Of a stretch of DNA of 64,000 nucleotides, positions 33,883-42,503 are shown one piece after another. The DNA is taken from NCBI RefSeq assembly GCF_039540195.1, contig NZ_BAABEO010000017.1, forward strand, positions 1 to 64,000, given 5' to 3'. Position 1 is the first letter of the stretch, and each line of letters begins with the position of its first letter. A program made the position numbers and the translations under genes. Under the pieces are notes generated by a model. The model saw only the letters and a program-made list of their open reading frames with translations, was not told the DNA's origin and searched no databases. The stretch comes from Zafaria ginkgonis (lineage in GTDB: Bacteria > Actinomycetota > Actinomycetes > Actinomycetales > Micrococcaceae).

Positions 33883-35103
33883 ATGAGCCGATCCCACCTG
33901 CCCCGATCACGGAACGGCGGGCTGCGGATCGCGGTACTGGCCCACCTTCACCACCCCATCGCTTCCCCGTACGCGGGCGGCCTCGAGGCCCACACGGCAC
34001 AGGTTGTCGCTGCCCTCACGGACCGCGGGCACGACGTCATCCTGTTCGCCAAGGCGGGCACGCGCGTGGCCTGCCGCCACGTGGCCGTCCTTGAGGGGCG
34101 ATTCACGGTAGAGGGCTACCCGGACAGCAGGGCCATGGACCGCCAGCACGGCGTGTTAGACGGCGCCATGCGCACGGCCATCCGCAGCGCGCGCCGCGGG
34201 TTCGACGTCGTTCTGAACAATTCGCTCAGCCCCGTCCCGTACACCGCCCTGCTGGGGTTCCCCACGCTGAACGTGTTCCACACGCCGCCGCTGCCCCGCA
34301 TCGTCGCCGTCTTGTCCGGCGAGGGCTGGACACCCGATCCTCGCCACGCCTATGTCAGCGTGTCCGAGTCCAACGCCCGTGCGTGGCGGCAGCACCTGCC
34401 GTCGCTGGGCGTCATCCACAACGGCATTCCGCTGCACCAGTGGGATCCCACCGCACCGCGGCGGGCCGGCCAGGCGGTCTGGACCGGCCGCATCACGCCG
34501 GAGAAGGGCACGCACGTGGCCATCGCCGCCGCCCGGCGCGCCGGGGTGGAACTGACCTTGGCCGGGCCGATCCATGATCCCGAGTACTTCTCCCTGATGA
34601 TCGAACCCGAACTGGACGCCTCGATCCGCTACGCGGGCCACCTGGACCACCCCAGTCTGCGCACGCTGCTCTCCGGCGCGGAAGTGTTGGTGGCTTCGCC
34701 GCTGTGGGAGGAACCGTTCGGCCTGAACGTCGTTGAGGCGCTGGCCTCCGGCACTCCGGTGGCGGCCCTGCCGGCCGGTGCCATGACGGAGATCATCTCC
34801 CCCGCCGCCGGGGTGGTGGCCTCCCGCGCGGACGCGGAGGCGCTGGCCGAGGCGATCACCGCGGCCCGCAGGCTGCCCCACGGGGCCGTCGCGCTCGCGG
34901 CGCAGCGCTTCTCGATCGAGCACATGGTGGAACGCTACGAGGCCGAACTGCTGCGGCTGGCCGGTGGGGTCCCCGTGGCGGGTACGCGGCCCGGCCGAGG
35001 CGCGGCGGCCGCGGAGGCGCACGACGCCGAGCCGGCCGAGTCCGATCCGGCGGACCTGGAACGGGCCGATGAAAGCGCCGGCGACCCCGCGGCGGGCCAT
35101 TGA
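33883..35103 (+). CDS. glycosyltransferase, GT4 family
   Basis: 406 aa from ATG at 33883 (GCAGGA just upstream), preferred to the longer frame from 33853. It has the GT-B fold of GT4 retaining transferases: an N-terminal acceptor domain with PYAGGLEAHTAQVVAALTDR and a donor domain with WTGRITPEKGTHVAIAAARR and the sugar-nucleotide signature ASPLWEEPFGLNVVEALASG (EX7E). The last 45 residues are a low-complexity Ala/Glu/Asp tail. Its stop overlaps the TTG start of the next transferase gene. It is the first of four transferase genes, and acceptor and donor are unknown. Confidence 0.9.
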   Translation: MSRSHLPRSRNGGLRIAVLAHLHHPIASPYAGGLEAHTAQVVAALTDRGHDVILFAKAGTRVACRHVAVLEGRFTVEGYPDSRAMDRQHGVLDGAMRTAIRSARRGFDVVLNNSLSPVPYTALLGFPTLNVFHTPPLPRIVAVLSGEGWTPDPRHAYVSVSESNARAWRQHLPSLGVIHNGIPLHQWDPTAPRRAGQAVWTGRITPEKGTHVAIAAARRAGVELTLAGPIHDPEYFSLMIEPELDASIRYAGHLDHPSLRTLLSGAEVLVASPLWEEPFGLNVVEALASGTPVAALPAGAMTEIISPAAGVVASRADAEALAEAITAARRLPHGAVALAAQRFSIEHMVERYEAELLRLAGGVPVAGTRPGRGAAAAEAHDAEPAESDPADLERADESAGDPAAGH

Positions 35104-36227
35104 TCGCCGCGGACCCGGGGACGGGCCGCCGGCTCCGGTTGGCGTACTACGCCCACCACCACGGCACCGGGCACCTGCGCCATGCCCAGAACGTGGCCTC
35201 GCTGGACCTCGTCGACCTGCTGGTCACCAGCACCGGGCCCCGCAACCGGGCGCTGCTGCAAGGCCCGGCTGAGTACGTGTCCCTTGAACCCGACGTCCGG
35301 CCCGACGGCGTTCCCTTCGAAAACGCGCCGCCGCCGGAATTCCACTACGCCCCCACCCATCCCGCGATTCGCCGGCGCTTCGCGCAGCTCTCCCGGGCCT
35401 GGGCCGATTTCGGCGCCGACGCGGTGCTGGTGGACGTGTCGGTGGAGGTAGCGATGTTCGCCCGGCTTTCGGGCTATCCGGTGCTGTTTCGGCGCATGCC
35501 CGGAAACCGCACGGACCCCGGGCACGCCCTGGCCTACGGGTCGGCCACCCGGCTGCTGGCCTACTATCCGGCGGCCCTGGAGGATCCGGCACACCTGGCG
35601 GCCCACGGGGCGAAGAGCGCCTACCTGGGCATGCTGGCCCCGGCCAGAAGCCAGGCCGATGCCGCGCCCGCCCCCTTGCCCGCGCAGCCTTCACGGGCAA
35701 GGCGCCAGGTAGTGGTGCAGACCAGCCTCGGCGGCGGGGTGGGCCTGGACCGGATCGTCCGTGCCGCACGGGTGGCCCCGTCCTGGGACTGGCAGGTTGC
35801 CGGACGGGTCGACGGGACCACCCAGCCCCTGCCCGGCAACCTGCACGTGTTGGGTGTCGTCGCCGAGCCCGGTCCGTTGCTGGCCGCCGCCGATGTCGTG
35901 GTGACCTCGGCGGGCCACAACGCCATCGCGGCGTCGGCCGCGGCCCGGCGCCCCGCCGTCGTCATCCCGGAGGAACGCCCCTTCGGCGAACAGGCAGCCT
36001 TCGCGGAACGGCTGCGCGGCATCCCCGGCACGTCGGTGGCCTCTTCGTGGGAGGCCGTGCACGACTGGCCCGCCCTGCTGGAGGCCCTGGCGTCCGGTCC
36101 GCCCAGCGGGCTGGCCGACGCGCTGTTCGTGGGCCGGGAGGCCTTCCGCGACGGCTTTGCCGCCCTGCTGCACGACGCGCTCGCCGGAGAGGAACCTGCC
36201 GGCGACAGGTCGGCACGGGCGGGCTAG
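35100..36227 (+). CDS. glycosyltransferase of MurG/UDP-glycosyltransferase-like GT-B type
   Basis: 375 aa from TTG at 35100, overlapping the upstream stop codon as TTGA. The N-terminus LRLAYYAHHHGTGHLRHAQN carries the His/Gly-rich loop (GTGHLRHA) seen in MurG-like glycosyltransferases. The C-terminal domain has VVVQTSLGGGVGLDRIVRAA and the donor-site stretch VVVTSAGHNAIAASAAARRP, with AGHN in the position of the family's GGxxT/S loop. The coupled start implies it works with the GT4 enzyme. It ends in a 4-bp overlap with the convergent GT2 gene. Confidence 0.82.
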   Translation: MIAADPGTGRRLRLAYYAHHHGTGHLRHAQNVASLDLVDLLVTSTGPRNRALLQGPAEYVSLEPDVRPDGVPFENAPPPEFHYAPTHPAIRRRFAQLSRAWADFGADAVLVDVSVEVAMFARLSGYPVLFRRMPGNRTDPGHALAYGSATRLLAYYPAALEDPAHLAAHGAKSAYLGMLAPARSQADAAPAPLPAQPSRARRQVVVQTSLGGGVGLDRIVRAARVAPSWDWQVAGRVDGTTQPLPGNLHVLGVVAEPGPLLAAADVVVTSAGHNAIAASAAARRPAVVIPEERPFGEQAAFAERLRGIPGTSVASSWEAVHDWPALLEALASGPPSGLADALFVGREAFRDGFAALLHDALAGEEPAGDRSARAG

Positions 36228-37108
36228 TACGCGCCGGCGTGGGCCGCGGCCTCGGTCTCCATCGCCGTGGGGGCGCGCAGCACGCGGATCGCGGACGACG
36301 ACGGCGACCAGTCCACCAGTCCCAGCCGGGTGAACGCGCCCAGCCACCCCTCCATGGGCCAGGTGCCCCATTTCCCGTGGAAGACGGTCGCGTTGGCCAC
36401 GATGTCCGCGAAGTGGTTCAGCGGCGGCCGGTACGACCCGTGGTGCTGGTGGAACATGGTGGCGCCGGAGAAGCCCAGGGGCACTCCGCGTTCGCGTGCC
36501 GTGAAGGCGAAGTCCGTGTCCTCGGCGCCGTAGCCGGTGAAGGATTCGTCAAAGCCGCCGATGCGTCCGAAGTCCGCGGCGTCGACGGCGAAGCCCAGCG
36601 TCCAGAACATCTCGTACCGTTCTGAGGGAAGCGCGCCCTCCGAGGCGTGCAGTCCGGCCCGGGCGGCGTGCGGCACGGAGTCGCGGGTGAGGGCGCCGTC
36701 GTCGGCCGGCGTGCCGGGCGGCAAGGGCGCGCGCAGGTACCGCGGTTCGGCCATGGCGATGCCGCCGAGCCGTTCGGAGTCCTCCGCCAGGATGCCGAAC
36801 AGGTCCCGTGCCGGGATGCAGTCCACGTCGAGGAAGACGTACCGGCTCCCCTCCGCGTGGTGGGCCGCCAGGTTGCGGGCGCGGGCCAGCGGCAGGGTGC
36901 CTGTGCCGGGCACCTCAATACGAAACTGGCGGATGGGGATGCGGGACCGCAGGTCCTCCGTGTCGGCCTCCCCCATGTGTACGACGACGATTTCCCGCGG
37001 CCGCGGGGCCGCCCGGTTCGCGCCGTCGATGAGCCGGCGCAGGTGCTGCTCGCGGCCGCGGACGATCACCAGCAGCGAGACGCCATCGGGAGTCGCATCG
37101 CCTTGCAT
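36224..37108 (-). CDS. glycosyltransferase, GT2/galactosyltransferase-related (GT-A fold)
   Basis: 294 aa. It carries the GT-A features of a family 2 transferase: SLLVIVRGREQHLRRLIDG, a DVD metal-binding motif in RYVFLDVDCIPARDLFGIL and the C-terminal galactosyltransferase-like signature GGFDESFTGYGAEDTDFAF followed by HQHHGSY. The gene is oriented opposite to its neighbours but its end overlaps the preceding transferase gene by 4 bp and its start is 59 bp from the divergent next one. So it shares the same locus. Product unknown. Confidence 0.86.
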   Translation of the reverse strand: MQGDATPDGVSLLVIVRGREQHLRRLIDGANRAAPRPREIVVVHMGEADTEDLRSRIPIRQFRIEVPGTGTLPLARARNLAAHHAEGSRYVFLDVDCIPARDLFGILAEDSERLGGIAMAEPRYLRAPLPPGTPADDGALTRDSVPHAARAGLHASEGALPSERYEMFWTLGFAVDAADFGRIGGFDESFTGYGAEDTDFAFTARERGVPLGFSGATMFHQHHGSYRPPLNHFADIVANATVFHGKWGTWPMEGWLGAFTRLGLVDWSPSSSAIRVLRAPTAMETEAAAHAGAY

Positions 37109-37167
37109 GTTCGATCCCTCCGTGGTGGCCTAGGCTCGACAGCCTATCGGGCATCGGAAGGGGAGAA

Positions 37168-38376
37168 ATGGACGGCACGTCGTTCGGAGACACGATCCGG
37201 GTTGCCTCGATTCCCTACAGCCAGGTGTACATCCGCCACCTGGAGGCGGTGGACGGCGAGCGCGCGGCCCGGGTCAGGCGGCTGCCGGATCCGGATCCTG
37301 CGGGCGGGGGCAAGTTCACGCAGTCGGTGTGGTGGCCCCCGGTGATGCTGTCGGCGGAGTGGGTGGCGCTGCACCACGCCGAGTTCGATCTCATGCACAT
37401 CCACTTCGGCTTTGACGCCATTTCGGCCGCGGACCTGCAGGCGCTGGTCGACGAACTGCGCCGGCACGGCAAGCCGCTGGCCTACACCGCCCACGACCTG
37501 CGCAATCCGCACCACGACGATCGGCGGGCGCACGATGAGCACCTGGACATCCTGGTTCCGGCAGCGGATCGGGTCATCACGTTGACGGAGGGGGCCGCCA
37601 CGGAGATCCGTGGACGCTGGGGCGTGGAGGCGGTCGTGTTGCCGCACCCGCACGTTGTCGATTTCCCGACCATGGAGGCGCTGCAGGGCGCCCGGCAGCG
37701 CGCCGGCACGGACGCGGCGCCTCCGTCGGAACGGGACCCCTTCCGCATCGGCGTTCACCTGAAGAGCATCCGCCGGAACATGGATCCGGGGATCGTGGAG
37801 CCGCTGGCCGACGCGGTGGCCGGCCTCGGGCACGCCGAGCTGGTGGTCAACATCCACCGTGACGTCCTCGAGCCGGGAGCGAAGGACTACCGGGAAGATG
37901 TCGCCCGCCTGCTGCGTGCCGGGCACGCGGCCGGGCGGTGGGTCCTGGACGCGCACGACTACTACGACGAACAGGCGTTCTTCGGCTACCTGGCCTCGCT
38001 GGATGTCTCGGTGCTGCCCTACCGCTTCGGCACCCACTCGGGCTGGCTCGAGGCGTGCCGCGACGTGGGGACCTCGGTCATCGCCCCCAGCTGCGGGCAC
38101 TACCGCGACCAGCACCCGTCCGTCGTCGAGTACGCCTATAACGACGGCGGCCTGGACGCCGCCTCGCTCCGCGACGCCGTGCACCGCCTCTACCGCCGTC
38201 GCCCGTGGCCCGCGCCCTCGGTCGCCGAGCGGCTGGCCCAGCGGCGGGAGCTGGCCGGGGCGCACGAGCGGATCTACGCGCAGATCCTGGCCGACGTTCC
38301 CTCGCCGTTGACCGGGAAGGCAGCCGGGAACGGCGTCTCCCCGGCGCCTGACGGAGACGGAGGCGGCACGACGTGA
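37168..38376 (+). CDS. glycosyltransferase, GT4-like
   Basis: 402 aa from ATG at 37168 with GGAAGGGGAG ahead. The N-terminal domain includes DLMHIHFGFDAISAADLQAL and PLAYTAHDLRNPHHDDRRAH, the binding region of GT4 transferases. The C-terminal domain has VHLKSIRRNMDPGIVEPLAD and SVLPYRFGTHSGWLEACRDV. The usual EX7E donor motif appears changed (FGTHSGWLEA), so the donor may be unusual. A Gly/Asp-rich tail closes the protein. Its stop overlaps the DUF72 start (GTGA). Confidence 0.8.
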   Translation: MDGTSFGDTIRVASIPYSQVYIRHLEAVDGERAARVRRLPDPDPAGGGKFTQSVWWPPVMLSAEWVALHHAEFDLMHIHFGFDAISAADLQALVDELRRHGKPLAYTAHDLRNPHHDDRRAHDEHLDILVPAADRVITLTEGAATEIRGRWGVEAVVLPHPHVVDFPTMEALQGARQRAGTDAAPPSERDPFRIGVHLKSIRRNMDPGIVEPLADAVAGLGHAELVVNIHRDVLEPGAKDYREDVARLLRAGHAAGRWVLDAHDYYDEQAFFGYLASLDVSVLPYRFGTHSGWLEACRDVGTSVIAPSCGHYRDQHPSVVEYAYNDGGLDAASLRDAVHRLYRRRPWPAPSVAERLAQRRELAGAHERIYAQILADVPSPLTGKAAGNGVSPAPDGDGGGTT

Positions 38377-39104
38377 GTATCCGGATCGGGACGTCCGGCT
38401 GGAGCTACGACGATTGGGACGACGTCCTCTACCCCGCCGGCACCGCAGTCCGGGACCGGCTGAGCCACTATGTCCGCCGTTTCGATACCGTCGAACTGAA
38501 CGCGAGCTTTTACCACTGGCCCCGGGACCAGGCGTTCGCCGGGTGGTGCCGCCGGTTGCCCGACGGCTTCGCCCTGTCCGTCAAGGCTCCCCGGGAGCTC
38601 ACCCACGCGAAGAAGCTCCGCGCCCCGGAGGAGTGGATCGAGCGGATCGCGACGTCCTGGCACGCACTGGCCGACAAGCGCGGCATCCTGCTCGTCCAGC
38701 TGCCGCCGGGGATGGAACGCGACGACACCCGGCTCGGCTACTTCCTGGACAGGCTGCCGGAGTGGATCCGGGTCGCCGTCGAATTCCGGCACCCCACTTG
38801 GCACCACCCCGACGTGTATGCCCTGCTCGGGCACCACGGGGCCGCGTACTGCGTCATGAGTGGAGCCAACCTGCCCTGCATCCTCGAGGCCACCGCGCCT
38901 TTCGTCTACGTGCGCCTGCACGGGCCGGACCCCAATCAGCTGTACGTGGGGTCCTACTCGGACGCCGACCTGCAGTGGTGGGCCGGGAGGGTCCGCGAGT
39001 GGCAGGACGACGGAAGGGACGTCTTCGTCTACTTCAACAACACCATCGAAGGCAACGCCGTGCGCAACGCCGATACGTTGCGCGGCCTGCTCGGCCAGGC
39101 CTAG
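38373..39104 (+). CDS. DUF72 family protein
   Basis: 243 aa from GTG at 38373, coupled to the upstream glycosyltransferase gene. DUF72 proteins are TIM-barrel-like and resemble endonuclease IV/sugar isomerases; their activity is not established. Typical signatures are IRIGTSGWSYDDWDDVLYPA, DTVELNASFYHWPRDQAFA, FALSVKAPRELTHAKKLR and VYVRLHGPDPNQLYVGSYSD, ending in the conserved VFVYFNNTIEGNAVRNADTL. Coupling to glycosyltransferase genes may indicate a carbohydrate-linked task, which is inference only. It ends convergently overlapping the CYTH-CHAD gene. Confidence 0.9.
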   Translation: MSIRIGTSGWSYDDWDDVLYPAGTAVRDRLSHYVRRFDTVELNASFYHWPRDQAFAGWCRRLPDGFALSVKAPRELTHAKKLRAPEEWIERIATSWHALADKRGILLVQLPPGMERDDTRLGYFLDRLPEWIRVAVEFRHPTWHHPDVYALLGHHGAAYCVMSGANLPCILEATAPFVYVRLHGPDPNQLYVGSYSDADLQWWAGRVREWQDDGRDVFVYFNNTIEGNAVRNADTLRGLLGQA

Positions 39105-40624
39105 ATCTTGAGCTTCGTGGTCGGGAAGCGTTTCCACGCCTTGCGGAAGGCGGCCTCGGATTCAGCCGCGATGGCCTGTTCGAGGGCGTGCAGGCGGCCG
39201 TAGCTGAATCCGTTTTCCGCATTGCCGGTCGCCCCGGCGCCGAGCCCGCGCAGGATGTCCCGGGCGACAACGCTGTCCTGGTGGTGGCCCAGGATCTTTT
39301 GGATCCGGTGGGAGGCCTTGGCCAGGCGCTCGGCGCGCTTGCCGAAGAGCGGGATGGCGGACTCGGCGGCGTAGCGCAGGCGTTTGGCGCTCTTGCGCGC
39401 CTCATGCAGGGCCAAATCGTGCAATGCCGCATCGTGGTCCCCCTCGCTGGTGGGTACCGTGGCCAACACGTCCCGGCGCAGCCGTTTCGCGTCGCGTTCG
39501 ACGAGCTTGGGGACGGCCTTGCGTGCCGGCCGGGAGGCCTTGCCGCGGAGCGGGGGGTCCTCGAGAAACCCGTCCAAGGCATCGAGCAGGCCGAAGTAGC
39601 GGGCCCCGTCCATGGCGTGGAGGACCCACTCGCGCGCTGCCGTGTAGGTGGCTCCGAGTTCCTCCCCGATCCGCTGCGCCACGGGTCCCATGACCAGCTC
39701 GCCGGGTTCGTTGGCGACCATTTCGGCCAGCCGATCGCGCATCACCTCGGCGTCCCGCGCCTCTCCCAGCACCCCGGCGAGCCACTTGAGCTCGCCGCGC
39801 AGGCGGTTGGTGGCCTCGGGATCGAGCAGCTTGCGGTAGGTGGCCAGCGCCGAGCGCAGTTTGCGCGTGGCGACGCGCATCTGGTGGATCGCGTCCGGGG
39901 CATGGCCACGCACCAACGGGTCCTGAAGCTTCAGGTGCCCGGCGTGTTCGTGCAGGTAGCCCAGCAGTACCGCGGAGGCCGGCTCATCCAGGCCCGCGGA
40001 CGGCGGTTCCGGCTCCCGATGGACCGGGTGGTCCCCAAGGGCCCTAGCCAGCTTGGACGCGTGCCCGGACGGGCTGGCCCCCGCCGCCACAAACAGGTCC
40101 CCCGCCGCGTCCAGGAGCGTGCGGTCCCCGGCGACAAGTTCGACCTCCCACTCGCGCCACGCGCCCATCAGCGCCCCGCCCTCGGCCTCGGAGCGCACCT
40201 GGTCGTCGCAGACCTCCGCCAGGACCCCGTCGTTGCCGCGCAGCCGGTACACCGAACGGCGCGTCGAGACCTTCGCGACCGGTTTCACCGGCTTTGCCCG
40301 CACGTGGACCCGGACCAGGCGCAGCAACTCCTCCGGCACGCGTTGCTGCCTGCCGTGCACAGGTTCGTGGATTTCCCGCCGCCCGTCCGGCCCCTCCGGG
40401 ACCTTCAAGTGCCATCCGGCATCCTCGCCCCCGCGCCTGCGCCGCAACGTGATGCCGTGCCCGGCCAGAACCAGGTCCTCAGTATCGAAGTAGGTTGCCT
40501 TCAGGTCCTGCTCCACCGGCGGATCCACATCCCGCACCCCGGGCAGATCCCCCAGCGCCGGCAGCACCGTCCCATCCCCGACCGTGTACTTGCGCTCGAT
40601 CTCGACCGCCGTATCCGGATCCAT
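39101..40624 (-). CDS. CYTH and CHAD domain protein
   Basis: 507 aa from ATG at 40624; the open frame continues further upstream but the CYTH domain begins exactly here. The N-terminal CYTH domain (about 1-205) has the signature EIERKY (ExExK-like) and alternating charged residues of a triphosphate tunnel enzyme. The C-terminal CHAD domain (about 220-505) is a helical bundle rich in conserved histidines: IHQMRVATRKLRSALATYRK, RDAEVMRDRL and HEARKSAKRLRYAAES. CHAD domains bind inorganic polyphosphate, so the protein may process or sense polyphosphate. It overlaps the DUF72 gene end by 3 bp. Confidence 0.92.
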   Translation of the reverse strand: MDPDTAVEIERKYTVGDGTVLPALGDLPGVRDVDPPVEQDLKATYFDTEDLVLAGHGITLRRRRGGEDAGWHLKVPEGPDGRREIHEPVHGRQQRVPEELLRLVRVHVRAKPVKPVAKVSTRRSVYRLRGNDGVLAEVCDDQVRSEAEGGALMGAWREWEVELVAGDRTLLDAAGDLFVAAGASPSGHASKLARALGDHPVHREPEPPSAGLDEPASAVLLGYLHEHAGHLKLQDPLVRGHAPDAIHQMRVATRKLRSALATYRKLLDPEATNRLRGELKWLAGVLGEARDAEVMRDRLAEMVANEPGELVMGPVAQRIGEELGATYTAAREWVLHAMDGARYFGLLDALDGFLEDPPLRGKASRPARKAVPKLVERDAKRLRRDVLATVPTSEGDHDAALHDLALHEARKSAKRLRYAAESAIPLFGKRAERLAKASHRIQKILGHHQDSVVARDILRGLGAGATGNAENGFSYGRLHALEQAIAAESEAAFRKAWKRFPTTKLKI

Positions 40625-40743
40625 GCCGCCCCCGCCCCCGCCTTCGCCGCCGGCGCGTTGCCCGCGTGCCTCATCCAGCCGTGCCTTCGCATCACATCTT
40701 CCCCCCGCCGCTCCCCCAGCAACAGAGGGCCCCGTAAAGACTG

Positions 40744-41655
40744 CTACGTCCCCGCCGTGGGAGCGGAGAGGGCCTCTCCGATGGCCCGGCCCGCGACATC
40801 GGCATTGAGGTAGGCGGCGGCGTCGTGGGGAGAGTGTCCGTTGTCCACCCGATAGTCCTCGAGGGGCGGAAATCCGGCCGGGGCGGGGAAAAGCGGGGCA
40901 AGCCTCTTCACCAGCGCGACGACGTCGTGCCGGTCGGCAAGGTTCACCCATCGGGCAACCGCGCCCGGCCAGGAGCCCTTGCCGTTCACGGGGGCGGGAA
41001 GCAGCTTGTCGAAGACCACGTTGGGAATGCCGAGGGGGGATCCTGCGGTGAGAAGGAGCCCGACCTGCGGGTAGCGGCCCGTTGCCAGCAGCTCGTAGGC
41101 AACGACGGAACCCAGCGAGTGCCCGATGAGCACCCGCGTATCTGCCTGGATCTCCTTTGCTGCGCGGGCCATGGCCTGGTCGCGCACCTTTGGGTCGTTG
41201 AGATACGCCGTTGCCTGCCTCAGGTTGCCGACAAATAGGCTTTGGGCGACGTCCGCAAAGGTGGGTGATTTCAGCAGTCGGGCCAGCATCTCCTGGACAC
41301 CCAAGGCGGCGAGGGTGGGCCGGCCGGTTCCACGCTCCGCGGAAACGTCCTGCCAGACCGCTTCCCTGTAGAACTCCCTTATGAGCTCGGCCTCATCGCC
41401 GTCGTCGGAGACCGGGGCCTCGCCCGCCGGATCCCCCGGTGCGCCCCGCGACGCCGCCGCCAGCCTCACCGAAGGCTCCCGGAAGAGCGATCCGAAGAAA
41501 ACCACCCGCACGTCCGCACGTCCCAGACCGGCGGCCTCTTCCTGCCGGCCGGCGGCCTCGAGGCCACCCACGATCGCGGGCCACCATTCCTCGGCCAGTT
41601 GTGGACCGCTGCTGACCTGGTGGCCTATTCCGTGGATTCCCACTATGCGCGCCAC
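40744..41655 (-). CDS. alpha/beta hydrolase, lipase/esterase-like
   Basis: 303 aa from GTG at 41655. MARIVGIHGIGHQVSSG provides the oxyanion-hole region (HGIGH) and RVLIGHSLGSVVAYELLATG carries the nucleophile serine of a GHSLG elbow. A probable acid and histidine are in NLADRHDVVALVKR and DNGHSPHDAAAYL. The N-terminal 120 residues contain acidic, low-complexity stretches (SDDGDEAELIREF). The family occurs in actinobacteria as an uncharacterised serine hydrolase that acts on unknown esters; it could also act on lipids. No operon partner is apparent. Confidence 0.8.
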   Translation of the reverse strand: MARIVGIHGIGHQVSSGPQLAEEWWPAIVGGLEAAGRQEEAAGLGRADVRVVFFGSLFREPSVRLAAASRGAPGDPAGEAPVSDDGDEAELIREFYREAVWQDVSAERGTGRPTLAALGVQEMLARLLKSPTFADVAQSLFVGNLRQATAYLNDPKVRDQAMARAAKEIQADTRVLIGHSLGSVVAYELLATGRYPQVGLLLTAGSPLGIPNVVFDKLLPAPVNGKGSWPGAVARWVNLADRHDVVALVKRLAPLFPAPAGFPPLEDYRVDNGHSPHDAAAYLNADVAGRAIGEALSAPTAGT

Positions 41656-41807
41656 AGCTGCCTCCCGGGCTCGAACCGTTCCTGGACGTTACCGTCCTTG
41701 GACCTTCGTGAGCCCATTCTGGCTGACCATCGGCAAATTCCTGCAGGCCCGGGCGGCCGGTTGCTCGGTGCCCTGTCCGGCGGCAGCCGCAGCGCCTCCG
41801 CGTCCCG

Positions 41808-42503
41808 TCAGAGGAGCCGGCCGAATGCCTCGGTCTGTTGCTTGTTTCCTTCGACGAGGATCTCGTCGTCCTCGTAGAGCACGGTTTGGGTGGTGGCCGG
41901 CTGCCAGCGCCCGTCGGGGCTCTTGGAGGCGACCACGGTGATGCCGTACTTGTCGCGCAGGCCCAGCACGCCCAGGGGCCGGTCCTGGGCCACTGCCGGG
42001 GGCCGGGTGCGGATGAGGATGAAGTCGCCTTCGAACTCGACGTAGTCGAGCATGCCCCCGCGCACCAGGTGCGCGACCCGGCGGCCCATGTCGTGCTCCG
42101 GGCGCACCACGTGATGGACGCCAAGCTGTTCGAGGATCTCGGCGTGGGGCTCGCTGATCGCCTTGGCCCACACGACCGGCTTGCCGAACTTCAACAGCCG
42201 CGAGCTGGTGAGGATGCTGGCCTCGATGTCCGAGCCGATCCCCACCACGACGACGTCGAATTCGTGGACACCGAGCTGGCGCAGCACCTCCTCGCGCGTG
42301 GAGTCGGCCTTCACGACGTGGGTGAGCTGCCCGTTGTAGGACTGGACGGTGTCCTCGCGCGCATCGATCCCGAGGACCTCGGTCTTCTGGGCCTCCAGTT
42401 CCAGGGCCAGGGCGCCACCGAAGCGGCCAAGTCCGATCACTGCCACGGATCCGGTGTCGGGGAGGCGGGAACCGGTGCGGGAGAAGAACTGCGACCTAGC
42501 CAA
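41808..42503 (-). CDS. TrkA/KtrA-type potassium channel regulatory subunit
   Basis: 231 aa from TTG at 42503; AAGGAAAGG seven bases ahead supports this start, while ATG at 42530 has no ribosome-binding site. The RCK_N domain holds the nucleotide-binding glycine loop VAVIGLGRFGGALALELEAQ and the acid at the end of the second strand (VLGIDAREDTV). The C-terminal RCK_C domain starts at about residue 140 (MLDYVEFEGDFILIRTRPPA). These subunits bind ATP/ADP or NAD(H) and gate the channel. The TTG overlaps the stop of the TrkH gene by 8 bp, coupling synthesis of the two proteins. Confidence 0.9.
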   Translation of the reverse strand: MARSQFFSRTGSRLPDTGSVAVIGLGRFGGALALELEAQKTEVLGIDAREDTVQSYNGQLTHVVKADSTREEVLRQLGVHEFDVVVVGIGSDIEASILTSSRLLKFGKPVVWAKAISEPHAEILEQLGVHHVVRPEHDMGRRVAHLVRGGMLDYVEFEGDFILIRTRPPAVAQDRPLGVLGLRDKYGITVVASKSPDGRWQPATTQTVLYEDDEILVEGNKQQTEAFGRLL

